A stretch of DNA of 64,000 nt from Dokdonia donghaensis DSW-1 (GCF_001653755.1 NZ_CP015125.1:804001-868000); one strand, 5' to 3'. Counted from the stretch's first letter, positions 17,381 to 25,372 are shown. Notes: generated by a model not told the origin, from the letters alone. Numbers and translations: made by a program.

Positions 17381-18025
17381 ATGAAAAGAAGACAATTAAT
17401 AAAGAACTTAGGATTAGGTGGAGTGGCACTCGTTGCAACACCTACATTATTAAGCCTACTACAAAGCTGTAAAGCAGACGGGCCAGTGTTTGAACCTGTG
17501 TTTATTAATAACTCACAAGGTAAAGCGCTTCGTCATATTGTAGATCTTATTATCCCATCAGATGAGGCAATACCAGGAGCTGTAGATGTAGGTGCGCATA
17601 AGTTTATAGATATGTACTGGAATGAGGTGATACCTCTAGAAGATCAAACGCATATTAAAGCTGGTTTTGATGCACTTGCAAATAGATTGCAAGATGCAAC
17701 AGGTAAAACTTTTGATGATGCAGAGGCCGAAGATTACGACAAGCTTCTAGCCAAATATCTAAATGCTTCAAAAGAACAAGAAGAAGTATTTAATAAAAGT
17801 CTAGGAGAGTATTACCAAGCATACCAGAGAGACAAGACGGTAAAGGTAGATCCAGATGCTGGCGCTTTTAGTTTACTGCAAAACGTAAGAGGTATGACTA
17901 TCTGGGGTTGGAAACAGTCTGAAGAGATAGGAGAAAACGTACTTGCTTATGAGCCTATTCCGGGACAACAAATAGGTTGCTTACCAGTAGAGGAAGCAAC
18001 AGGAGGAAAAGCATACTCACTGTAA
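17381..18025 (+). CDS. Gluconate 2-dehydrogenase subunit 3 family protein, Tat-exported
   Basis: The 214-residue product starts MKRRQLIKNLGLGGVALVAT, a twin-arginine signal, and has a possible lipobox (LLSLLQSC). The body (residues 50-200, with IIPSDEAIPGAVDVGAHKFI and FSLLQNVRGMTIWGWKQSEE) is the subunit 3 family that accompanies GMC dehydrogenases and is needed for their export and assembly. It starts one base after the large-subunit stop. The longer frame from 17330 is discarded because the Tat motif fixes the start at 17381. Confidence 0.88.
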   Translation: MKRRQLIKNLGLGGVALVATPTLLSLLQSCKADGPVFEPVFINNSQGKALRHIVDLIIPSDEAIPGAVDVGAHKFIDMYWNEVIPLEDQTHIKAGFDALANRLQDATGKTFDDAEAEDYDKLLAKYLNASKEQEEVFNKSLGEYYQAYQRDKTVKVDPDAGAFSLLQNVRGMTIWGWKQSEEIGENVLAYEPIPGQQIGCLPVEEATGGKAYSL

Positions 18026-18029
18026 TTAT

Positions 18030-18977
18030 ATGGAAAGAAGAAAATTTATACAAAAAGGAGCTCTCACGGGTTCCTTTTTAGGTTTAGGGATCGCAGGTAT
18101 ACACGCGATGAATAATGTTGTGAGAGATTCCGCTTTCGCGAAAGCGGACACAGAACCACACACTTTTAATCTCAATTATGCCCCGCACATAGGAATGTTT
18201 AAAGAGCTCGCTGGCGAAAATGTTATCAATCAGCTCAACTTTATGGCAGATCAAGGCTTTACCGCCTTTGAAGATAATGAGATGCGCAGCCGCCCCATTG
18301 CCGAACAAGAAGCAATGGCAGAGGTGATGCGTAGGCGTGGTCTTACTATGGGCGTTTTTGTGGCTCATAAAATACACTGGACAAAGCCAAACCTAGCGAG
18401 CGGAAATCAAGAATGGCGGGACGAGTTTCTGGCAGATATTAAGAGCTCTATTGAGGTAGCAAAACGTGTAAATGCAAAATGGATGACTGTGGTACCTGGT
18501 CACGTAGACTTGCGTCAGAATATTGATTTTCAGACCGCAAACGTAGTAGAGAGCCTTAGACAAGCAAGCGCCTTACTAGAACCGCACGGCATTGTGATGG
18601 TGCTGGAGCCACTCAATTTTAGAAACCACCCAGGACTATTTTTATCTAAGTCACCACAAGCATATCAAATCTGTAAAGCTGTAAACAGTCCGTCGTGCAA
18701 GATTCTTTTTGACATCTACCATCAGCAAATTCAAGAAGGAAATTTAATTCCAAACATAGAACAATGTTGGGACGAGATTGCTTACTTCCAGATAGGAGAT
18801 AACCCTGGTCGTAATGAGCCTACTTCTGGAGAGATTAACTACAAAAATGTATTTAAATATATACACAGTCGTGGTTTCAAAGGAGTCTTAGGAATGGAAC
18901 ACGGTAATAGTATAGAAGGAAAAGAGGGTGAGCAGCGTGTGATAGATGCGTATGTGGAGAGTGATAGGTTTTTGTAA
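18030..18977 (+). CDS. Hydroxypyruvate-isomerase-like TIM barrel, Tat-exported
   Basis: The 315-residue protein begins MERRKFIQKGALTGSFLGLG, a twin-arginine signal. Residues 35-39 (AFAKA), just after the signal, come from a palindrome copy. The mature part is a xylose-isomerase-like barrel: FTAFEDNEMRSRP, WMTVVPGHVD, VMVLEPLNFRNHPG (metal Glu), KILFDIYHQQIQEGN (Asp/His), YFQIGDNPGRNEPT and VLGMEHGNS. The pattern is nearest to Hyi-type enzymes. It follows the GMC pair by four bases and should work in the periplasm on their product. Confidence 0.88.
   Translation: MERRKFIQKGALTGSFLGLGIAGIHAMNNVVRDSAFAKADTEPHTFNLNYAPHIGMFKELAGENVINQLNFMADQGFTAFEDNEMRSRPIAEQEAMAEVMRRRGLTMGVFVAHKIHWTKPNLASGNQEWRDEFLADIKSSIEVAKRVNAKWMTVVPGHVDLRQNIDFQTANVVESLRQASALLEPHGIVMVLEPLNFRNHPGLFLSKSPQAYQICKAVNSPSCKILFDIYHQQIQEGNLIPNIEQCWDEIAYFQIGDNPGRNEPTSGEINYKNVFKYIHSRGFKGVLGMEHGNSIEGKEGEQRVIDAYVESDRFL
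18130..18147. repeat. 18-bp palindrome copy 6, inside the Tat-exported TIM-barrel gene
   Basis: ccgctttcgcgaaagcgg, perfect C/G-arm form; read as AFAKA. Confidence 0.93.
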
Positions 18978-19067
18978 ATCTGTATTTTTAATAATAATAC
19001 AATCAGGATCTCTTCGTTTGATAACGGAGTGTGTAGGATTTACTACTTTTACTCAAAACCCTAGCAA

Positions 19068-19946
19068 ATGAGTTCATCTTTTGAAAAATACCAGAAAAGA
19101 CGATTAATTACTTCCTATTTTTCGGTGGTGATTAGCATCGCTTTGGTACTATTTCTATTAGGTATATTGGGACTACTCGTGCTTAACACGAAAAAGGTAG
19201 CAGATTATTTTAAGGAGACCATTGCTGTAGGTGTTTACTTTAAAGATGCTGCAAAAGACGTGGAGATGAAACAGCTAGAGAAAACACTTTCTCTAGCAGC
19301 GTACACAAAATCTATAAAATTTGTTTCAAAAGAAGAGGCTGCGGCATCTCATAGTGAAGCCCTGGGAGAAAACTTTGTAGATTACCTTGGCGAGAACCCG
19401 CTTCAAAATAGCATAGACTTATACCTCAATGCAGATTATGTATCTGCAGAGAAGGTAGAAGAAATAGCAAATGAGATCGCATCAAAAGACTTTGTAGAAG
19501 AAGTAACTTATGATAAACCTCTCATATCATTGCTTAATGATAATATCAAAAAAATAAGCCTGTGGATACTTATTATCTCTGGCATATTTACGTTTATCGC
19601 AGTACTGCTTATCAATAGCTCTATACGACTATCTGTGTACGCAAAGCGTTTTACAATAAAGACAATGCAAATGGTGGGCGCGACAAAACGTTTTATAAGA
19701 CGTCCCTTTGTATGGAAGAGTGTGCGCCTTGGGATTATAGGTGCGCTTATCGCTATAGCAGGTATGGCAGGAGTGCTGTATTATGCAAATAAAGCATTCC
19801 CGCAACTCACATTACTAGATGACCCGCTCGTACTAGGAGCATTATTTGGAGGTGTGTTTTTAATGGGAATACTCATTACTTGGTTTAGTACCTTTCTGGC
19901 AACACAACGTTTCTTAAATTTGCGCACAGACGAGCTATACTACTAG
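19068..19946 (+). CDS. ftsX: Cell division protein FtsX
   Basis: FtsX is the membrane partner of the FtsE ATPase and relays signals to septal peptidoglycan hydrolases. The 292-residue protein has the family plan: first membrane segment at about 22-42, a periplasmic domain with IAVGVYFKDAAKDVEMKQLE, then three membrane segments (about 168-188, 220-238, 262-284) around KTMQMVGATKRFIRRPFVWK. No ftsE is adjacent, which is normal in Bacteroidota. It leads the conserved ftsX-DUF3098-uppP-truB run. Confidence 0.93.
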   Translation: MSSSFEKYQKRRLITSYFSVVISIALVLFLLGILGLLVLNTKKVADYFKETIAVGVYFKDAAKDVEMKQLEKTLSLAAYTKSIKFVSKEEAAASHSEALGENFVDYLGENPLQNSIDLYLNADYVSAEKVEEIANEIASKDFVEEVTYDKPLISLLNDNIKKISLWILIISGIFTFIAVLLINSSIRLSVYAKRFTIKTMQMVGATKRFIRRPFVWKSVRLGIIGALIAIAGMAGVLYYANKAFPQLTLLDDPLVLGALFGGVFLMGILITWFSTFLATQRFLNLRTDELYY

Positions 19947-19965
19947 CCGAATTACTAGATGTATT

Positions 19966-20229
19966 ATGGGAGAACAAAAACGTAAAGAAGTATCAAAACA
20001 GACTACCGAATTTATATTTGGGAAGAAAAATTTTACGTGGATGCTTATAGGCCTTGGAGTTATAGCCTTAGGTTTTATACTTATGTCTGGAGGAGGTAGT
20101 GATGATCCTAATGTGTTTAACCCAGAGATCTACTCTTGGAGACGCATACGTCTTGCCCCAGCAGTAATACTCATAGGTTTTGGTATAGAAGTATATGCCA
20201 TCTTATTAAATCCTAATAAAGGTAAGTAA
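19966..20229 (+). CDS. DUF3098 membrane protein
   Basis: This 87-residue protein has two hydrophobic segments (about 25-41 and 65-80) around SGGGSDDPNVFNPEIYSWRR, the typical DUF3098 loop. The family is nearly restricted to Bacteroidota and commonly lies between ftsX and uppP, as here. A role in envelope growth is inferred only from that context. Confidence 0.88.
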   Translation: MGEQKRKEVSKQTTEFIFGKKNFTWMLIGLGVIALGFILMSGGGSDDPNVFNPEIYSWRRIRLAPAVILIGFGIEVYAILLNPNKGK

Positions 20230-20231
20230 CA

Positions 20232-20262
20232 CTTGCCGCTTGTAACTACAGTTTTATCTTTG
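20232..20262 (+). promoter_or_regulatory. Candidate promoter in front of uppP
   Basis: CTTG (20232-20235), 19 bases, then TATCTTTG (20255-20262): a good match to the Bacteroidota -33/-7 pattern. The uppP ATG begins only four bases after the -7 box, so a transcript from here would be leaderless or nearly so. Confidence 0.4.
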
Positions 20263-20266
20263 CCCT

Positions 20267-21061
20267 ATGAATAATCTTGACGCATTTATCCTTGGTGTCA
20301 TTCAAGGACTCACAGAGTTTTTACCTGTTTCATCTAGTGGGCACCTCGAGCTAGGTAAAGCCATACTGGGAGATACTTCTGTACCAGAAGAGAGCCTTAT
20401 GTTTACCGTAGTGGTACATTTTGCAACAGCACTTTCTACCATTGTAGTTTTTAGAAAAGATATCATAGAAATTTTAAGCGGATTGTTTTCATTCAAGTGG
20501 AATGAAGAAACACAATTTTCGGCAAAAATCGTTTTGTCAATGATACCTGCAGTTATTGTAGGGCTCTTTTTTGAGGAGCAACTAGAAGCACTTTTTGGAG
20601 GAAATATTATGCTTGTAGGCTGTATGCTGCTTGTGACAGCGGTACTACTATACTTTGCAGATAGAGCAAAAGACACTCAAAAGAATGTAACTTTTTCAAA
20701 TGCATTTATAATAGGCGTTTCTCAAGCAGTTGCTATGATACCTGGTATCTCACGTAGTGGAGCGACAATATCTACCTCTGTATTACTGGGTAATGATAAG
20801 AGTAAGGCAGCACGATTTTCATTTTTAATGGTAATTCCACTTATTTTTGGAAAAATCGCAAAAGACCTTATGGACGGTGCAATTACGACTCAAACGGGTA
20901 ATGTCTCTGTACTAGTAATAGGTTTTATATCTGCCTTTGTTGCAGGACTTATAGCCTGCACCTGGATGATAAAACTTGTGAAGAAAAGTAAGCTTTCTTG
21001 GTTTGCTATATACTGCCTCATTGTAGGAGTTATTGCGATAGGTTTCTCACTTTATAACTAA
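20267..21061 (+). CDS. uppP: Undecaprenyl-diphosphatase
   Basis: UppP (BacA) removes a phosphate from undecaprenyl diphosphate so that the lipid carrier can be reused in cell-wall synthesis; extra copies give bacitracin resistance. The 264-residue protein has the two signatures GLTEFLPVSSSGHLELG (about 15-31) and PGISRSGATISTSVLLG (about 160-176), and about eight membrane segments. Length is typical. It is four bases upstream of truB. Confidence 0.95.
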   Translation: MNNLDAFILGVIQGLTEFLPVSSSGHLELGKAILGDTSVPEESLMFTVVVHFATALSTIVVFRKDIIEILSGLFSFKWNEETQFSAKIVLSMIPAVIVGLFFEEQLEALFGGNIMLVGCMLLVTAVLLYFADRAKDTQKNVTFSNAFIIGVSQAVAMIPGISRSGATISTSVLLGNDKSKAARFSFLMVIPLIFGKIAKDLMDGAITTQTGNVSVLVIGFISAFVAGLIACTWMIKLVKKSKLSWFAIYCLIVGVIAIGFSLYN

Positions 21062-21065
21062 GTCT

Positions 21066-21791
21066 ATGTCTAAGATAACGAGCCTTACAGATCAAGATTT
21101 TAGAGATGGCCAAGTGCTTATTTTTGACAAGCCTCTTGAGTGGACCTCTTTCCAGCTAGTAAACAAAGTGCGCTGGCTTATACGTAAGAACCGAAATATA
21201 AAAAAGATCAAAGTAGGGCACGCAGGCACACTAGACCCGCTCGCTACTGGTCTTATGATTATCTGTACAGGTAAGTTTACAAAGCGTCTACACGAGTTTA
21301 TGGGTCAGGAGAAGGAATATACTGGCACCATCACTCTAGGTGGCACCACGCCTAGTTATGACCTAGAGACAGCCATAGATAAAGAATATCCTACCGAGCA
21401 TATCACTGAGGAGGATATTTACGCTTTCGCGAAAGCGTACCAAGGAAAAATAATGCAACGTCCACCCGTATTTTCTGCACTAAAGAAAGAAGGGAAACGT
21501 CTGTATGAGTTTGCAAGAGCAGGTGAGGAAGTAGAAATCCCGAAGCGAGAGATACACATCTCATCTTTCGAAATCACACGCATTGAAATGCCCGAAGTAG
21601 ACTTTAAAGTAAGCTGCAGCAAGGGCACGTATATACGATCACTAGCGTTTGATTTTGGAGAAGGGCTCAAAAGTGGTGCCCATCTTACGGCGCTTAGAAG
21701 AACCAAAATAGGCGACTACAGCGTAGATAATGCACACCTTCTAGATGACTTTATAAGAGAGATTACGCAAAGCAATCCTGCCGATATCTAG
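21066..21791 (+). CDS. truB: tRNA pseudouridine(55) synthase TruB
   Basis: TruB makes pseudouridine 55 in the T-loop of tRNAs. The catalytic motif GHAGTLDPLATGLMIICTGK (Asp in LDP) lies near residue 54, and the KVGHAG, PPVFSALKKEGKRLYE and CSKGTYIRSLAFDFGE motifs are all present. It is 241 residues, without the long C-terminal PUA domain of E. coli TruB, as is usual in this phylum. Residues 120-124 (AFAKA) of the YAFAKAYQGKIMQRPP stretch are encoded by a palindrome copy, in a helix where homologues have other residues. Confidence 0.95.
   Translation: MSKITSLTDQDFRDGQVLIFDKPLEWTSFQLVNKVRWLIRKNRNIKKIKVGHAGTLDPLATGLMIICTGKFTKRLHEFMGQEKEYTGTITLGGTTPSYDLETAIDKEYPTEHITEEDIYAFAKAYQGKIMQRPPVFSALKKEGKRLYEFARAGEEVEIPKREIHISSFEITRIEMPEVDFKVSCSKGTYIRSLAFDFGEGLKSGAHLTALRRTKIGDYSVDNAHLLDDFIREITQSNPADI
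21421..21438. repeat. 18-bp palindrome copy 7, inside truB
   Basis: Perfect acgctttcgcgaaagcgt read in the AFAKA frame within the conserved catalytic domain. Confidence 0.95.
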
Positions 21792-21805
21792 AGGTGCTAC
21801 CTACG

Positions 21806-21830
21806 AGCCATAACTTATGGCTTTTTTTTT
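21806..21830 (+). terminator. Intrinsic terminator after truB
   Basis: Stem AGCCATAA/TTATGGCT with a one-base centre and nine or more T residues. Confidence 0.85.
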
Positions 21831-21847
21831 GTAACTTTTAAATACTT

Positions 21848-22561
21848 ATGAAATTATCCCCATCAGATAAGGCACTACTCATTACCGTTTTTGGAGCGAG
21901 TTTTTTAGTGCTTGTATTTTTCTTTTTGGGAGTAAAACCATATCAGGGTGAGATAGCAGAGGAGTTTATAGAAATACCCGTTATTACTCAAAATCTAGAA
22001 GAACCGGAAGAAGAAACCAAAGCACCTGTACAGCAAAGAACTCGTCTGTCTAATCAAGCATACAACTCAAGTGAATTATCTAAAGCCCTGCAAGAAGAGG
22101 ACGAGATAAGAAAGGCCATTGCACAGCGCCAGCAAAGTAGTGTTGAAAATCTCAATGAGCGCACAAATAATCAACTGAGCGCGCTGCAAGAGGCTAGAGA
22201 AGCTGCTCTAGAAGAAAAGAAGAAAGAAGTACAAGCAGCCATAGCTGCAAGAGAAGCTGCTAGAGCTATTAAGAAAAAGAGTGCCTACAGGCAGAGTACC
22301 GTTTCATATAACTTAGTAGGTCGTACGGCTATTGCACTACCTAATCCCGTGTATACTTGTGACGCTTTTGGGAAGGTAGTCATAAATATTACTGTAAATG
22401 ATAAGGGAGTTATTGTAAAAAAAACGTTTAATAAAAATGCTTCTACAAGCGCAAATGGATGCCTTATAGACCAAGCTATGAAATATTTAAACAGAGCGTA
22501 CTTTGATAAAGGAACAAAAGCTACACAGCTAGGCAGTGTGACTTTTGATTTTCAAGGATAA
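21848..22561 (+). CDS. TonB-like protein with coiled coil
   Basis: The 237-residue product has one N-terminal membrane helix (about 10-28), an acidic stretch (EEPEEETKAP), a long Glu/Ala/Lys coiled coil (about 75-150) and a compact C-terminal domain (about 160-237: NPVYTCDAFGKVVINITVND ... GSVTFDFQG). That layout is like TonB-family energy transducers with a TonB/TolA-type C-terminus, but it lacks the Pro-Lys spacer of classical TonB and has a Cys pair. Function is inferred as envelope energy coupling or scaffolding. It follows the truB terminator. Confidence 0.65.
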   Translation: MKLSPSDKALLITVFGASFLVLVFFFLGVKPYQGEIAEEFIEIPVITQNLEEPEEETKAPVQQRTRLSNQAYNSSELSKALQEEDEIRKAIAQRQQSSVENLNERTNNQLSALQEAREAALEEKKKEVQAAIAAREAARAIKKKSAYRQSTVSYNLVGRTAIALPNPVYTCDAFGKVVINITVNDKGVIVKKTFNKNASTSANGCLIDQAMKYLNRAYFDKGTKATQLGSVTFDFQG

Positions 22562-22568
22562 GATTCAT

Positions 22569-23189
22569 CTACTTTAATAGATGAAGTAAATCTTCTACAG
22601 TGTTTTGTCCTTTGTCTTTATTATACCACACTTGTAAATCTTGTTTAAATTCTGGTGTGAGTTTACCGTGAGCGTCTTTATAATCATTTACCATTTTTGT
22701 AGCTTGAGATGGACGTGGTCCCCAGTCTCCAAGTACTTCTTGAGTTTCATTATCAAAGGCAATAAGTCTTGGGATAGAACGACCCCCATTGTATAAAAAA
22801 CGATCCATAAGCTCGAGATTTTCATCCCTTAGAATGACCTTAAAATCAATGTTAGGGTTGAGGTCTGCAAACTTTTGCATTACGGGCATTGTTTGTGCTG
22901 CGTCACCACACCAGCTTTCTGTAAGTACAAGCCACGTTGTTTTATTGTGATATTGCTTTATTACGTTTTGAGCGTCTTCAGACAATTTTATAGTCTTATC
23001 TAGTCGCTTCATACGTTTGTGATTGAGCATTGTATAGTTGTGCAATGCCTCTGTGACTTCTGGACCTGTATTTGTGCCTTCTAGGGCGTGAGTTTCTGTA
23101 AGTACTCTATAATCTTGATATGAGATTGCCTTAGTTAGACTTTCTTGTATTAATTGTGCTGTTGTTTTTTGCATAGTTTCCATAGCCAT
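22569..23189 (-). CDS. Thioredoxin-fold family protein
   Basis: The 206-residue protein has a thioredoxin-like fold in its second half: TWLVLTESWCGDAAQTMPVM, then NIDFKVILRDENLELMDRFL and GGRSIPRLIAFD, with the cis-Pro motif SIPR. The active site reads WCGDA, with one cysteine only, so classical disulfide exchange is unlikely. It matches the thioredoxin family that bacteria often encode with this CGDA site. No signal peptide is seen. ATG codons at 23189, 23183 and 23174 are all possible starts. Confidence 0.82.
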   Translation of the reverse strand: MAMETMQKTTAQLIQESLTKAISYQDYRVLTETHALEGTNTGPEVTEALHNYTMLNHKRMKRLDKTIKLSEDAQNVIKQYHNKTTWLVLTESWCGDAAQTMPVMQKFADLNPNIDFKVILRDENLELMDRFLYNGGRSIPRLIAFDNETQEVLGDWGPRPSQATKMVNDYKDAHGKLTPEFKQDLQVWYNKDKGQNTVEDLLHLLK

Positions 23190-23251
23190 TAGGTCGTAGG
23201 CTTTACTACAAACTTACTATCTTTCGGCTTAGAAAAACAAATTGTAACCGT

Positions 23252-23824
23252 ATGGAAAAACATAGATGTGGCTGGTGTGTGGGTGATGACTTATATGAGG
23301 CTTACCACGATAACGAGTGGGGGACTCCACTCAGAGATGACGATCTACTCTTTGAGTTTTTGGTTCTTGAGACTTTTCAAGCGGGATTGAGCTGGATTAC
23401 AATTTTAAAAAAGAGAGAAAACTTTAGAGTTGCCTTTGATAATTTTGATTACAAGCGCATTGCCGCTTATAAGGAAGATAAAATACAATCGCTCTTGCAA
23501 GATGCTGGTATTATAAGAAACAAGCTTAAAGTACGTGGTACGGTTACAAATGCAAGGTTGTTTATGGAGATCCAAGAGGAATACGGGAGTTTTTCAAAAT
23601 ACCTATGGGATTATGTAGATAACACACCCATACAAAATCGTTGGAATGACTATAAGGAATGCCCTGCAAATACACCTCTAAGTGATAAAATATCTAAAGA
23701 TCTAAAAAAGCGAGGCTTCAAGTTTGTGGGAAGTACCATTATCTATGCCTTTATGCAGGCCATAGGGATGGTAAATGATCACGAGGTAAACTGTTTTAGG
23801 TATGAAATGGTACAGGAGCAATAA
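23252..23824 (+). CDS. tag: DNA-3-methyladenine glycosylase I
   Basis: Tag removes 3-methyladenine from alkylated DNA. The 190-residue protein has the family start HRCGWCVGDDLYEAYHDNEW with the Zn-binding cysteine region, then the catalytic-pocket segment FEFLVLETFQAGLSWITILK, and FVGSTIIYAFMQAIGMVNDH with C-terminal His and Cys. Length is normal. It converges on aat with only five bases between stops and no terminator visible. Confidence 0.94.
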   Translation: MEKHRCGWCVGDDLYEAYHDNEWGTPLRDDDLLFEFLVLETFQAGLSWITILKKRENFRVAFDNFDYKRIAAYKEDKIQSLLQDAGIIRNKLKVRGTVTNARLFMEIQEEYGSFSKYLWDYVDNTPIQNRWNDYKECPANTPLSDKISKDLKKRGFKFVGSTIIYAFMQAIGMVNDHEVNCFRYEMVQEQ

Positions 23825-23829
23825 AGCTA

Positions 23830-24486
23830 CTACTTTAGATATTCTAAAAAGGTTTCTCTAGGTATTTCGGCGGCGCCTAGGCTTGCGAGGTGGTCTGTGT
23901 ACATCTGGCAGTCTATGAGCTTGTAATTGTTTTTAGTAAGCTTTCGCGAAAGCGTTATAAATCCCACCTTGCTAGCATTACTCACGGTGGCAAACATACT
24001 CTCACCACAAAATACACCTTTGTCTTGCAAGTCTATTCCATAAAGGCCTCCTACTAGCTTGTCTTCATACCATACTTCTACAGAGATAGCATAGCCTAGC
24101 TGGTGAAGTCTTAGGTAAGCTTCTACGACGTCATTTGTAATCCAAGTGCCTTGCTGTCCATCTCTTTTAATGCGTTTACAGGCGAGTATAACTTCTAGAA
24201 AATTTTGATTATAAGTAACTGTAAAAGGGTTATCTCGCAGTAGTCTGCGCATAGATTTTGATACGTGTACATCTTGAGGAGCCACTACCATTCTAGGGTC
24301 TGGTGTCCACCACAAGATGGGTTGTCCCTCATTATACCAAGGAAAAATACCAGATCTATAGGCAAGTAATAACCAGTCTGGGGTAAGATCACCACCTACC
24401 ATAAGGAGCCCCTCTTCGTCTGCCAGATGGTGGTCTGGAAACCAAGGTTCATTAGAAAACATATGGTGATCTGGTAGTGGTAGCAC
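23830..24486 (-). CDS. aat: Leucyl/phenylalanyl-tRNA--protein transferase
   Basis: Aat adds Leu or Phe to N-terminal Arg or Lys of proteins for the N-degron pathway. The 218-residue protein has PDHHLADEEGLLMVGGDLTP, GIFPWYNEGQPILWWTPDPR, LVGGLYGIDLQDKGVFCGES and LIDCQMYTDHLASLGAAEIP, all family motifs. The palindrome copy at 23938-23955 encodes TLSRK within FITLSRKLTKNNYKLIDC; the spacing between the NASK and LIDC motifs is as in E. coli Aat, so the copy replaced residues rather than adding them. Confidence 0.95.
   Translation of the reverse strand: MLPLPDHHMFSNEPWFPDHHLADEEGLLMVGGDLTPDWLLLAYRSGIFPWYNEGQPILWWTPDPRMVVAPQDVHVSKSMRRLLRDNPFTVTYNQNFLEVILACKRIKRDGQQGTWITNDVVEAYLRLHQLGYAISVEVWYEDKLVGGLYGIDLQDKGVFCGESMFATVSNASKVGFITLSRKLTKNNYKLIDCQMYTDHLASLGAAEIPRETFLEYLK
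23938..23955. repeat. 18-bp palindrome copy 8, inside aat
   Basis: aagctttcgcgaaagcgt, one arm base changed; read on the minus strand as TLSRKL. Confidence 0.9.
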
Positions 24487-24516
24487 AATCTAATTTAATA
24501 GGTAGGGCAAAGATAA

Positions 24517-24876
24517 CTATGCCTTATTACTATTAAACGCTTGTATGCGGTCAAAATTCTTTCTAGTGTATAAAATATATAAAAGCGCAGGGATGGTGTA
24601 AATAATTGCAACGAGTGCTACTTCTGTGAGATTTTCAAGCAAAAGATAGCTTGCAACAAGCATTAGGCATCCCGTAATGGCAACTTTTACAATGGCGCTT
24701 GAGACACGTTTTGGAGATTTGACCTTTATATTGTGAAGTGTAAAGGTGTTTGTAACTCCACAACGAGCACAGTTTTTACGTACAGACGTTTTGAGCTTAG
24801 TCTCAAACGCTGTGTGATTATCAGTATGAATTAATAGATGCTTATGGCAACTTGAGCACTCCCCGTATATTTTCAT
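24517..24876 (-). CDS. Zinc-ribbon membrane protein of unknown function
   Basis: The 119-residue protein has two CxxC pairs (CSSC at residue 7 and CARC near 37) that can form a zinc ribbon, then two membrane helices (about 64-80 and 85-103). I do not recognise a named family. It lies 30 bases upstream of aat on the same strand and may share its transcript. Confidence 0.7.
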   Translation of the reverse strand: MKIYGECSSCHKHLLIHTDNHTAFETKLKTSVRKNCARCGVTNTFTLHNIKVKSPKRVSSAIVKVAITGCLMLVASYLLLENLTEVALVAIIYTIPALLYILYTRKNFDRIQAFNSNKA

Positions 24877-24887
24877 AGGGGTAAATT

Positions 24888-24923
24888 AAAAAAGCCCAGT
24901 ACAATGTAATTGTGCTGAGCTTT
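24888..24923 (-). terminator. Terminator after the DUF3127 gene
   Basis: On the minus strand, arms AAGCTCAGCACAA and TTGTACTGGGCTT pair with one mismatch around TTAC, followed by TTTTTTAATT. Confidence 0.8.
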
Positions 24924-24952
24924 AAATGGTTATGATTATGTACTTTATCGAT

Positions 24953-25336
24953 TTAGAAAGGTAAATCGTCGTGGTCGTCGCTATTAAGATTTGTTGCAGG
25001 TTCAAAAGAGTCTGCAGGAGGCATAGGAGGTAATGGTTGTCCTCCACCAGCATTTGCTGCTGCAAGATTCTCTATGCGCCACCCTTGTATTGAGTTAAAA
25101 TATTTTGTTTCTCCCTGTGGGTTTACCCACTCACGACCTCTTAGGTTAATGCTTATTTTTACATTTTGACCTACAGAATAATTATTAAGTAAGTCTGTTT
25201 TATCTTGTACAAACTCCACCATTATGTGCTGTGGATACTGCTCTTCTGTTGTGACAACAATCTCTCTCTTTCTAAACCCATTACTCCCAAAAGTTTGAGT
25301 CTCACCTATCATTTTTACTTTTCCTTGTACTTCCAT
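24953..25336 (-). CDS. DUF3127 protein with SSB-like acidic tail
   Basis: From ATG 25336 (MEVQGKVKMIGETQTFGSNG) the product has 127 residues; an ATG nine bases upstream is also possible. The first 95 residues are a DUF3127 domain, an OB-fold-like domain common in Bacteroidota: KREIVVTTEEQYPQHIMVEF, NVKISINLRGREWVNPQGET, FNSIQGWRIE. The tail is Gly/Pro-rich and ends DDHDDLPF, like the DDDIPF tip of single-strand DNA-binding proteins that recruits repair partners. DNA binding is an inference from fold and tail. Confidence 0.85.
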   Translation of the reverse strand: MEVQGKVKMIGETQTFGSNGFRKREIVVTTEEQYPQHIMVEFVQDKTDLLNNYSVGQNVKISINLRGREWVNPQGETKYFNSIQGWRIENLAAANAGGGQPLPPMPPADSFEPATNLNSDDHDDLPF

Positions 25337-25372
25337 CGTGTTCAATTATTAGGGTGTAAATCTATGAAAATT

